Positions 1 to 5,197 of a DNA stretch of 5,197 bases are shown here, one piece after another. The notes under the pieces are model-generated. The model was not told the DNA's origin and searched no databases. It saw only the letters and a program-made list of their open reading frames with translations. The translations under genes were made by a program, and so were the position numbers. Every line of letters begins with the position of its first letter. Position 1 is the first letter of the stretch. The stretch is from Streptomyces sp. NRRL B-1347 (GTDB lineage: Bacteria; Actinomycetota; Actinomycetes; Streptomycetales; Streptomycetaceae), in contig NZ_JOJM01000155.1 in the NCBI RefSeq assembly GCF_000720325.1, forward strand, positions 1 through 5,197, given 5' to 3'.

Positions 1-114
1 GCCGGTGGTCGTGGCGGCGGGGCCCGGGATGGTGGCGAGCCTGCGGGGGGCGAAACCGGACAGATGGGCCACCCGGCCGCGCACCCCGGCGCCCGCGCAG
101 AACAGGAACCCCAT
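1..114 (-). CDS. Possible partial divergent gene of unknown function (5' end only)
   Basis: On the - strand an open frame runs from an ATG at 114-112 to the window edge, giving 38 residues that begin MGFLFCAGAGVRGRV and carry on through FAPRRLATIPGP. By hand count 36 of the 38 codons end in G or C, which matches the real genes here. The competing + strand frames over the same bases do worse: the frame ending at the TGA at 121-123 has about two thirds G/C third positions. The N-terminus is mildly hydrophobic, but I do not recognise a family. No clear ribosome binding site precedes the ATG, and it would start only 5 bp from the divergent ligase gene, so both genes would need overlapping promoters or leaderless transcripts. 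The true start could be one of the in-frame GTG codons at 84-82 or 72-70. It may also be a chance open frame in GC-rich DNA. Confidence 0.33.
   Translation of the reverse strand, partial: MGFLFCAGAGVRGRVAHLSGFAPRRLATIPGPAATTTG
104..108 (+). promoter_or_regulatory. Weak candidate ribosome binding site for the first ligase gene
   Basis: AGGAA lies 11 bases before the ATG at 120 and 17 before the in-frame ATG at 126, so its spacing favours 120. It is short and slightly far from the start, weaker than the sites before the next two genes. Leaderless translation is the alternative. Confidence 0.35.
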
Positions 115-119
115 ACGCC

Positions 120-500
120 ATGAACATGGCCGCAGACCTGGCCCGCCGGGCCGCCCGCAACGGGTGGCTCGAACGGCCCGCCTACCACGAAGACGCACAC
201 ACCCTCACCCACGGCCGCCTGCACCAGCTGGCCGCCCAGGCCGCCACCGTCCTGGCCGGCGCCGGCATCCGCCCCGGCACCCGCGTCCTGATCGCCCTGC
301 CCGACACCCTCGCCTGGCCCGCCGCGTTCCTGGCCACCGCCCGCCTCGGCGCCGTCGCCGTCCTGGCCAACCCGCACCTGGCCGCCGGCGAACACGCCCA
401 CATCGTGCGCGACGCCCGCCCCCGCCTGGCCCTCACCGATGCCGCCCTGGCCCCCCGCTTCACCGCCCTGGCCCACCTCACCGGCGACGCGCTCCTCGAC
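120..500 (+). CDS. Benzoate-CoA-ligase-like adenylating enzyme, N-terminal fragment (cut by adapter)
   Basis: These 127 codons encode the N-terminal part of an AMP-dependent aryl/acyl-CoA ligase (ANL superfamily), which activates a carboxylic acid with ATP and usually transfers it to CoA. The sequence matches the family's opening pattern: an N-A-A-D-L start, a Tyr-His-Glu-Asp stretch with THGRLHQLA, then GIRPGTRVLIALPDT, AAFLATARLGAVAVLANP, and HIVRDARPRLALTD. The family start pattern fits ATG 120 or ATG 126; I chose 120 because of the AGGAA at 104-108. The ATG overlaps a TGA in the preceding frame (ATGA), but that frame has poor codon composition. Genuine sequence stops after the GAC codon at 498-500, where Nextera adapter begins. 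The rest of the gene resumes after the adapter at about 566 in another frame, with roughly 100 codons missing. This is an assembly artefact rather than a natural pseudogene. Confidence 0.85.
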
Positions 501-564
501 CTGTCTCTTATACACATCTCCGAGCCCACGAGACCGAGGCTGATCTCGTATGCCGTCTTCTGCT
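501..564 (+). other. Illumina Nextera adapter contamination inside the contig
   Basis: This is synthetic sequence. Positions 501-519 are the Tn5 mosaic end CTGTCTCTTATACACATCT, 520-534 is the read-2 adapter part CCGAGCCCACGAGAC, 535-542 is the 8-base index CGAGGCTG (which I recall as Nextera index N710), and 543-564 is the P7 tail beginning ATCTCGTATGCCG. The region has visibly lower GC than its surroundings. The last few bases (about 560-564, CTGCT) could equally be genomic, so the right boundary is uncertain by a few bases. The block breaks a ligase gene and changes its frame. The first 55 bases recur exactly at 5143-5197. Confidence 0.98.
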
Positions 565-565
565 G

Positions 566-1477
566 GCCTTCCCGCTGTATTCGGGCGGCTCCGCCGTCCT
601 GCTGCCCGCCCCGCCCCGCCCCGCGGCCATCGCCGCCCTGGCCGCCCGCCACCGCGTCACCCACCTGCACGCGGTCCCCTCCGCCTACGCCGCCCTGCTC
701 ACCCACGGCGACCCGGCCGCCTTCGGTCACCTGCGCGCCGCCGTCTCCGCCGGCGAACGCCTCAGCCCCGCCCTGGCCGCCCGCATCACCGCCCACCTGG
801 ACGCCCCCGTCCTGGACCAGCTCGGCTCCACCGAAGCCGGCCACGCCTTCAGCTCCAACAGCCTCACCCGCCACACCCCCGGCACCGTCGGCACCCCCGT
901 GCCCGGCTTCGAACTCCAGCTGCGCGACCGCCACCACGCCCCCCTGCCCGACGGCGTCGAAGGCGACCTGTGGGTCCGCGGCCCCACCCTGATGCCCCAC
1001 TACCTCAACCGGCCCGAGGAGACCGCCCGCACCCTCGTCGACGGCTGGCTGGCCACCCGCGACCGCGCCGTACGCAACCCCGACGGCACCTACACCCACC
1101 GCGGCCGCGCCGACGACCTGGAGATGGTCGGCGGCATCACCATCTCCCCCACCGAGGTCGAAGAAGTCCTCGCCGCCCACCCGGCCGTGCGCGACGTCGC
1201 CGTCGCCTCCCTGCCCAACGCCGAAGGCGCCACCAAACTGCGCGCCTTCGTCGTCCCCCACCGCCCCGGGCACGCCGCCGGCCTGGAAGCCGAACTGACC
1301 GCCCTGGCCCGCACCCGCCTGGCCCCCTTCAAAGTGCCGCGCAGCGTGCACTTCGTCGACTCCCTGCCGCGCACCGCCACCGGCAAACTCCAGCGCTTCC
1401 TCATCCGCACCACCACCGACAGCGCCAACGCCGACAGCTCCGCCAGCGCCAACGCCCCTGCTGCCACTGCCCGCTGA
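566..1477 (+). CDS. Benzoate-CoA-ligase-like adenylating enzyme, C-terminal fragment
   Basis: This is the C-terminal 303 residues of the same kind of ANL ligase whose N-terminus lies at 120-500. It begins in the middle of the large domain at AFPLYSGGSAVLLP, the stretch that in benzoate-CoA ligases follows the P-loop region. Visible motifs are LGSTEAG at 821-841 (A5, adenine/AMP contact), GWLATRD at 1043-1063 (A7, with TRD instead of the usual TGD), GRADDLEMVGG at 1103-1135 (A8, domain hinge region) followed by TISPTEVEEVL, and PRTATGKLQR with the predicted catalytic Lys codon at 1385-1387 (A10). The protein ends in an Ala/Ser/Asn/Thr-rich tail after the fold. The A3 P-loop is absent because the assembly lost it. 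Adding the fragments and about 100 missing residues gives a family-typical length near 530. The aromatic-acid assignment rests on resemblance to benzoate-CoA ligases; the exact substrate is unknown. TGA at 1475-1477 lies 44 bp before the next gene. Confidence 0.88.
   Translation, partial: AFPLYSGGSAVLLPAPPRPAAIAALAARHRVTHLHAVPSAYAALLTHGDPAAFGHLRAAVSAGERLSPALAARITAHLDAPVLDQLGSTEAGHAFSSNSLTRHTPGTVGTPVPGFELQLRDRHHAPLPDGVEGDLWVRGPTLMPHYLNRPEETARTLVDGWLATRDRAVRNPDGTYTHRGRADDLEMVGGITISPTEVEEVLAAHPAVRDVAVASLPNAEGATKLRAFVVPHRPGHAAGLEAELTALARTRLAPFKVPRSVHFVDSLPRTATGKLQRFLIRTTTDSANADSSASANAPAATAR
1421..1456 (+). repeat. Short in-frame direct repeat in the Ala/Ser-rich C-terminal tail
   Basis: AGCGCCAACGCC occurs at 1421-1432 and again at 1445-1456, 24 bases (8 codons) apart, so the repeat is in frame and encodes SANA twice in a low-complexity tail after the last ligase motif. 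This looks like slippage or small-scale duplication in a disordered end and has no clear role. Confidence 0.5.
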
Positions 1478-1487
1478 CCGTCTGACC

Positions 1488-1501
1488 GGCCGCCCGCGGC
1501 C
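1488..1501. other. GC-rich inverted repeat between the two ligase genes
   Basis: GGCCGC and GCGGCC flank a 2-base centre in the 44-bp gap between the ligase genes; as RNA it could fold as a 5-bp stem with a 4-base loop. No U-run follows and it is short, so it is not a convincing terminator. In DNA this GC-rich it may be chance. Confidence 0.25.
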
Positions 1502-1506
1502 GCCAC

Positions 1507-1513
1507 GAAAGGA
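1507..1513 (+). promoter_or_regulatory. Ribosome binding site of the second ligase gene
   Basis: GAAAGGA lies 8 bases before the ATG at 1522. It is a strong Shine-Dalgarno match in a purine-poor, GC-rich gap and fixes the start of the downstream gene. Confidence 0.85.
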
Positions 1514-1521
1514 CACCCCTC

Positions 1522-3123
1522 ATGCCCAGGCTCGCCCTGCCCGAGAAGGCCTTCTACCTCGGGCTGCTGTGGGAGAAGGCCGCCGAGAAGCACGGGCCCG
1601 TGCCCGTCACCCTCGACCAGCCGCTCGCCACCTTCCCCGGCGCCGGCACCGACCTGACCTACCGCTCCGTCGCCGACCTCGTCGACGACCTCGCCGCCCG
1701 GCTGTGGCACGTGGGCATCCGCCCCACCGAACGCGTCGCCGTCCACAAGGACGACAACTTCGACATCGCCCTGCTGGCCGCCGCCACCGCCCGCATCGGC
1801 GCCGTCCCCGTCGTGCTGTCCGCCGCCCTGAGCCCCGACGTCGTCACCCAGCTCCTGGCCCGCCTGGACCAGCCCTGGCTCATCAGCGACGCCGCCAAAC
1901 TCTGTGGCCCCCTGGCCGGCACCGACCTCACCCCCCTGGTGCGCGACACCGTGCTGGCCGGCACCGCCGCCCACGGCAGCCTGCGGCTGCTGGCCGACAT
2001 CACCGACGCCCCCCGCCGCGAGCCGGTGCGCCTGCACCGCCGCCAGACCGCCCTGATCACCCACAGCTCCGGCACCACCGGCGTCAACAAGCTGATGGTC
2101 CACAACGCCCGCGCCCTCTTCCACCGGCTGCTGCCCCAGCAGCTCATCGCCTGGCCCGTCCGCAAGAAGGAAACCGTCGCCCTGGCCATGAGCTACGTCC
2201 ACTCGCGCTTCTACCACTCCCTGGGCGTGTTCCTGAACTACGGCAACCCGCTGGTCATCCTCACCGACCCCGACCCCGACACGGTCGCCCCGATCTTCAC
2301 CCGCACCCGCCCCGGCCTGGTCGAGACCCACCCCAACAACTTCATCCAGTGGGAAGACCTCGCCGACGCCCCCGGCGCCCCGCTGTCCAGCGTCCGCTAC
2401 TACAGCAGCACCTTCGACGCCATCCACCCCCGCACCATCCAGCGCCTGCTCGCCGCCTCCCACCGCCGCCGCCCCCTGCTGGTCCAGCTCTACGGACAGA
2501 GCGAGACCGGCCCCATCTCCGGCGCCTGGTACACCCGCAAGAGCGCCGAGAAGAACGACGGCCGCGACGTCGGCTTCGTCCTGCCCGGCTTCATCAAGCT
2601 GCGCGCCGTCGACGACAACGGCCGCCCCGTCCCGCGCGGCCAGGCCGGCCACCTCGAACTGCGCGGCCGCGGCACGATCATGACCTACCTCGGCGAGGAC
2701 GAGCGCTACCAGAACCAGCGCCACGACGGCTGGTGGCGCCTGGGCGACATGGGCTCCCTGCACCGCGGCGGCAAACTCCGCCTCATCGACCGCGAGATCG
2801 ACCAGATCGACACCATCGACAGCAACCTCGAACTCGAGGACGTCCTGATGTCCCGCCTCGACGAACTCCTCGAAGTGATCATCGTGCCCGGCGCCGACCA
2901 CACCCCCGTGCCGGTGATCTGCACCCGCCGCGACGCCCCCCTCAGCCAGGAGCGCTGGCAGCAGGCCACCGCCGGACTGCCCGCCCTGGCCGCCCCCCTG
3001 CACTGGCCCTTCGCCGAGGTGCCGCGCACCTCCACCTGGAAGGTCCGCCGCGTGGAGATCACCCGCATGCTCCGCGACGGCCAGCACCCGGCCGCCCCCA
3101 CCCCCACCCCCGCCACCACCTGA
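1522..3123 (+). CDS. Divergent AMP-dependent acyl/aryl-adenylate ligase
   Basis: A complete 533-residue member of the ANL (AMP-binding) superfamily, which forms acyl-adenylates and passes the acyl group to CoA or a carrier thiol. The start is set by GAAAGGA 8 bases upstream. Large-domain motifs are clear: THSSGTTGVNK at residues 180-190 (P-loop A3, with VNK where xPK is usual, Lys190 kept) and YGQSETG at 324-330 (A5). GWWRLGDMG at 403-411 is A7, with LGD for TGD. The small domain is unusual. In the A8 region (421-440) Arg424 and Asp427 align with the conserved Arg and Asp, but the hinge-loop glycine is replaced (Asp433), giving IDREIDQIDTIDSNLELED. In A10, PRTSTWKVRR (501-510) has Trp506 for Gly just before the predicted catalytic Lys507. 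The first half-reaction looks intact; the thioester-forming step may differ from standard CoA ligases. The tail is Pro/Thr-rich. Substrate unknown; co-transcription with the neighbouring genes points to an aromatic or specialised acyl acid. Cytosolic, with no signal peptide or membrane segment seen. Confidence 0.95.
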   Translation: MPRLALPEKAFYLGLLWEKAAEKHGPVPVTLDQPLATFPGAGTDLTYRSVADLVDDLAARLWHVGIRPTERVAVHKDDNFDIALLAAATARIGAVPVVLSAALSPDVVTQLLARLDQPWLISDAAKLCGPLAGTDLTPLVRDTVLAGTAAHGSLRLLADITDAPRREPVRLHRRQTALITHSSGTTGVNKLMVHNARALFHRLLPQQLIAWPVRKKETVALAMSYVHSRFYHSLGVFLNYGNPLVILTDPDPDTVAPIFTRTRPGLVETHPNNFIQWEDLADAPGAPLSSVRYYSSTFDAIHPRTIQRLLAASHRRRPLLVQLYGQSETGPISGAWYTRKSAEKNDGRDVGFVLPGFIKLRAVDDNGRPVPRGQAGHLELRGRGTIMTYLGEDERYQNQRHDGWWRLGDMGSLHRGGKLRLIDREIDQIDTIDSNLELEDVLMSRLDELLEVIIVPGADHTPVPVICTRRDAPLSQERWQQATAGLPALAAPLHWPFAEVPRTSTWKVRRVEITRMLRDGQHPAAPTPTPATT

Positions 3124-3141
3124 CCCCCGCCACCTGACCCC
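3117..3141 (+). repeat. Short direct repeat across the stop codon of the second ligase
   Basis: CACCTGACCCC occurs at 3117-3127, including the stop codon TGA at 3121-3123, and again at 3131-3141, 14 bases later. It looks like a small local duplication at the gene end. The second TGA is out of frame with the first. Confidence 0.45.
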
Positions 3142-3177
3142 TGGCCCTCGACTCCCCGCCCGCTACGCCTCTTTGCT

Positions 3178-3184
3178 GGAAGGA
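3178..3184 (+). promoter_or_regulatory. Ribosome binding site that sets the monooxygenase start
   Basis: GGAAGGA ends 6 bases before the ATG at 3191. This decides for ATG 3191 over the in-frame TTG at 3173, which would place the site inside the coding region. Confidence 0.88.
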
Positions 3185-3190
3185 CTGACC

Positions 3191-4417
3191 ATGGCACCCC
3201 CCTCGCCCCACCCCCAGACGCACCCCGTCCTCGTGGTCGGCGCAGGCCCGGTCGGGCTCACCGCGGCCCTGGCCCTGCGCCACCACCAGATCCCCGTCAC
3301 CGTCCTGGAAGCCGACCCCGCCGACCGGCGCCGCCCCGGCAGCCGCGCCCTGTTCGTCCACCGCGACTCCCTGAACCTGCTGGGCACCATCAGCCCCGGC
3401 CTGGACCAGACCCTCATCGACCACGGCGTCATCTGGCCCACCCGCCGCACCGTCTACAAGGACCGCGAGGTCTTCTCCCGCACCTACCCCCTCCAGACCG
3501 GCGCCGGCGCCCCGCCCTTCACCAGCCTGCGCCAGGTCGAGACCGAAAAGCACCTGCTGCGCGCCTGCCAGGACGCCGGCGTCCGCTTCGTCTGGGGCGC
3601 CCCCGTCACCGGCACCGAACCCGGCCCCGAGGACGTGCGGGTGTTCACCGCCGACGGCACCGTCCACCACGCCCGGTTCGTCATCGCCGCCGACGGCGCC
3701 CGCTCCACCGTGCGCCACGCCCTGGGCATCCCCATGAGCGGCACCCGCTCGAAGGCCTTCCACGTCGTGGTCGACATCGCCGAGGACCCCGCCGACCCGC
3801 TGCCCCTGGAGCGCGTGTTCACCTACGAACACCCCGCGCTCGGCGGGCGCAGCGTGATGCGGGTGCCCTTCGCCGGCGGCTTCCAGCTCGACCTGCAGGG
3901 CAAGGACGGCGACGACCCCGAGCAGTGGGCCACCGAGGAGGCCGCCCGCGCCTGGGTGGCCCGCGTGGTGCCCCCCGCCTACGCCGACCGCCTTCTGTGG
4001 GTCTCGCGCTACCACTTCCTGCAGGTCGTGGCCGACGCCTTCACCGACCCCGCGCACCGGGTGCTGCTGGTGGGCGAGGCCTCGCACCTGTTCCCGCCGT
4101 TCGGGGCGCGCGGCATGAACAGCGGCATCGCCGACTCGGTGGCCGCCGCCGACGCCGTCGCCCAGGTGCTGGCGGGCGGGGAACGCGCCGCGGCCGTCGG
4201 CGCGTTCGCCCACGCCCGCCGCGAGGCCGCCCTGTTCAACTCCCGCGCGGCCGGCACCGCCCTGGCCCATCTGCGCCCCCGCCACCGCAGGACCCGGCTG
4301 CTGCAGGCCTTCTCCGCCCGGATGGCCCCGCTGGTGCCCGCCTGGGGCGAATGGCTGGAGCGCGCCCCCTACGGGCCGCGCACCGCACCGGCCACCGCCG
4401 TGCACGGAAAGTACTGA
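3191..4417 (+). CDS. FAD-dependent aromatic monooxygenase (p-hydroxybenzoate hydroxylase-like)
   Basis: A complete 408-residue group A flavoprotein hydroxylase, a family that uses NAD(P)H, FAD and O2 to hydroxylate aromatic or polyketide rings. The N-terminal Rossmann motif GAGPVG at residues 17-22 binds the FAD ADP moiety, ending with Glu40 (VTVLEAD), the usual ribose contact. The DG motif is FVIAADGARSTVRHALG at 163-179. The FAD ribityl motif is VLLVGEASHLFPPFGARG at 291-308, followed by MNSGIADS, with Glu296 where GD is the commonest form. The protein has the length of the single-chain MhpA/PheA-like core, without a C-terminal thioredoxin-like extension, and ends in APYGPR and GKY. The start is chosen by the GGAAGGA site. 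It lies 67 bp after the ligase and 6 bp before the lyase-like gene, probably in the same operon. The ring substrate cannot be read from sequence; an aminobenzoate or hydroxybenzoate made in the same cluster is a reasonable inference, and other polycyclic substrates are possible. Confidence 0.95.
   Translation: MAPPSPHPQTHPVLVVGAGPVGLTAALALRHHQIPVTVLEADPADRRRPGSRALFVHRDSLNLLGTISPGLDQTLIDHGVIWPTRRTVYKDREVFSRTYPLQTGAGAPPFTSLRQVETEKHLLRACQDAGVRFVWGAPVTGTEPGPEDVRVFTADGTVHHARFVIAADGARSTVRHALGIPMSGTRSKAFHVVVDIAEDPADPLPLERVFTYEHPALGGRSVMRVPFAGGFQLDLQGKDGDDPEQWATEEAARAWVARVVPPAYADRLLWVSRYHFLQVVADAFTDPAHRVLLVGEASHLFPPFGARGMNSGIADSVAAADAVAQVLAGGERAAAVGAFAHARREAALFNSRAAGTALAHLRPRHRRTRLLQAFSARMAPLVPAWGEWLERAPYGPRTAPATAVHGKY
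4406..4410 (+). promoter_or_regulatory. Possible weak ribosome binding site inside the monooxygenase end
   Basis: GGAAA lies 13 bases before the GTG at 4424, inside the last codons of the preceding gene. It is weak and distant, so translation of the lyase-like gene may rely on coupling to the monooxygenase stop only 6 bases upstream. Confidence 0.35.
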
Positions 4418-4423
4418 ACCGCC

Positions 4424-5142
4424 GTGCCCAGCCAGCAGACGGCCTGGTTCGCCTGGCGGCCCGGCTCCCACCTGGCCCCCGCCAGCCCGCCCGACGCCCC
4501 GGTCCTGGCCGCCGACTCCTGGCTCGTCCAGGGCGGCCGGGCCCGGTTCACCGCCGGGCACCGGGCCCGCTTCCTGGCCGCCTGCCGGGCCGCGGGCGCG
4601 GGCCCCGGCCTGGACGCGGGCGGCTTCTTCACCCAGGTCCTGGCCCGGCTGCCGCGCACCGGCGCCTGGTTCCCGCGCGTCGAACTGCTCGGCGGCGCCC
4701 GGCCGGTGCTGGGCCTGCGCCTGCGGCCCAGCCCCGCCCGCACCGCCCAGGTGCGCCTGGGCTGCTGGTACGGGCCCGACCCGCGCACCTGCCCGCGCCG
4801 CAAGGGCCCCGACCTCGCCGCCCTGGGCACCTTGCGCGCCCACGCCCTGGACCGGGGCGCCGACGACTACCTGCTGACCACCCCCGGCGGCTGGGTGAGC
4901 GAGTCCACCTCGGCCACCCTGCTGTGGTGGGAGGGCGAGAGGCTGTGCCTGCCCGCGCCCGGCCTGCCCGTCCTGCCCGGCATCACCGCCGCCTGGATCA
5001 CCGCCCGCGCCACCCGGCTCGGCATCCCCCTCGCCGCCCGCCCGGCCCGCCCGGCCGACCTGAGCGGCCACGAGGTGTGGCTGGTCAACGCCCTGCACGG
5101 CATCCGGCCCGTGACCGCCTGGCCCCACACCCCCTACCGGGC
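4424..5142 (+). CDS. Class IV aminotransferase / aminodeoxychorismate lyase-like PLP enzyme, 3' truncated
   Basis: This partial gene has 239 complete codons before adapter sequence begins. It belongs to fold-type IV PLP enzymes, which include branched-chain and D-amino acid aminotransferases and 4-amino-4-deoxychorismate lyase (PabC, which releases 4-aminobenzoate and pyruvate). The predicted PLP lysine is Lys127 in RRKGPDLAALGTLR. Residues 156-166 (GWVSESTSATL) match the family's V-x-E-x-T-S-x-x-L segment, with Glu160 as the expected PLP-ring contact. LPVLPGIT at 181-188 is the phosphate-binding loop, and EVWLVNALHGIRPVT at 217-231 is the final strand-loop signature. The N-terminal part has VLAADSWLVQGGRARF in place of the common F-E-T motif, a form I associate with actinobacterial lyase-like members. 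GTG 4424 is the likely start, 6 bp after the upstream stop, so translation is probably coupled. Only the last few to tens of residues seem missing. Lyase activity is more likely than transamination but not proven. Confidence 0.9.
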
Positions 5143-5197
5143 CTGTCTCTTATACACATCTCCGAGCCCACGAGACCGAGGCTGATCTCGTATGCCG
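5143..5197 (+). other. Illumina Nextera adapter at the contig end
   Basis: Positions 5143-5161 are the Tn5 mosaic end, 5162-5176 the read-2 adapter part, 5177-5184 the same index CGAGGCTG as in the interior copy, and 5185-5197 the start of the P7 tail. It replaces the true 3' end of the lyase-like gene and adds a false CLLYTSPSPRDRG tail. It is 55 bases long and identical to 501-555. Confidence 0.98.

Noticed and set aside
501..519. A real Tn5-type transposon end
   Set aside because: The 19-base mosaic end is followed directly by read-2 adapter, an index and P7 tail, with no transposase gene and no 9-base target duplication, so it is library adapter.
5..1477. A single 490-residue + strand protein starting at position 5
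   Set aside because: Its first half is an out-of-frame Arg/Pro-rich shadow of the ligase N-terminus and its middle is translated adapter; only the part from about 566 is real.
120..1477. A natural pseudogene caused by frameshift and deletion
   Set aside because: The break coincides exactly with adapter sequence and both flanks keep intact coding bias and motifs, so the damage is in the assembly.
1478..1521. Transcription terminator between the two ligase genes
   Set aside because: Only a very short GC inverted repeat without a U-run is present, and close same-strand genes with strong ribosome binding sites suggest read-through.
1090..3087. Long - strand open frames of Gly/Ala/Val-rich composition, here and at 3059-5128
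   Set aside because: They are antisense shadows of strongly codon-biased + strand genes; the + strand products carry clear family motifs and these do not.
3173..3190. TTG at 3173 as the monooxygenase start
   Set aside because: The strong GGAAGGA site at 3178-3184 sits inside that extension and is ideally spaced for ATG 3191.
501..5197. Two 55-base direct repeats as borders of a mobile element enclosing the operon
   Set aside because: Both copies are synthetic adapter with the same index; the repeat is technical.

Overview
The window is a short contig from a very GC-rich actinomycete, probably Streptomyces or a close relative. The genes use G or C in nearly every third codon position, have purine-rich ribosome binding sites (GAAAGGA, GGAAGGA), and include one GTG start. 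All four well-supported genes lie on the + strand, close together (44, 67 and 6 bp apart), and look like one operon. Their families (two acyl/aryl-adenylating ligases, a flavin-dependent aromatic hydroxylase, and a class IV PLP enzyme resembling aminodeoxychorismate lyase) suggest part of a secondary-metabolite cluster that makes, oxidises and activates an aromatic acid. The product cannot be named from this piece.

Layout: 1-114 holds a possible divergent partial gene on the - strand, supported mainly by codon composition. From 120 to 1477 lies a benzoate-CoA-ligase-like gene. It is split at 501-564 by 64 bases of Illumina Nextera sequencing adapter (Tn5 mosaic end, read-2 adapter tail, 8-base index, P7 tail). 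About 100 codons of the gene, including the P-loop motif, are missing at that point, and the reading frame differs on the two sides. At 1522-3123 is a complete, second, divergent adenylate-forming enzyme with altered C-terminal motifs. At 3191-4417 is a complete FAD-dependent monooxygenase. At 4424-5142 is a class IV aminotransferase / 4-amino-4-deoxychorismate lyase-like gene, cut off where the same adapter begins again (5143-5197) and ends the contig.

A working model, which is inference: the lyase-like enzyme would make 4-aminobenzoate (or a related amine) from an aminodeoxychorismate-type precursor, the monooxygenase would hydroxylate an aromatic ring, and the two ligases would activate aryl or acyl acids as adenylates, CoA thioesters or carrier-bound thioesters. 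No aminodeoxychorismate synthase, carrier protein, condensing enzyme, regulator or transporter is visible, so the cluster continues beyond both ends.

The most striking non-genomic feature is the adapter contamination. It creates false reading frames with peptides such as SLIHISEPTRP, VSYTHLRAHET and CLLYTSPSPRD, and means that the join at 501-564 is not real contiguous DNA. I found no RNA genes, CRISPR arrays, real mobile elements or convincing terminators.
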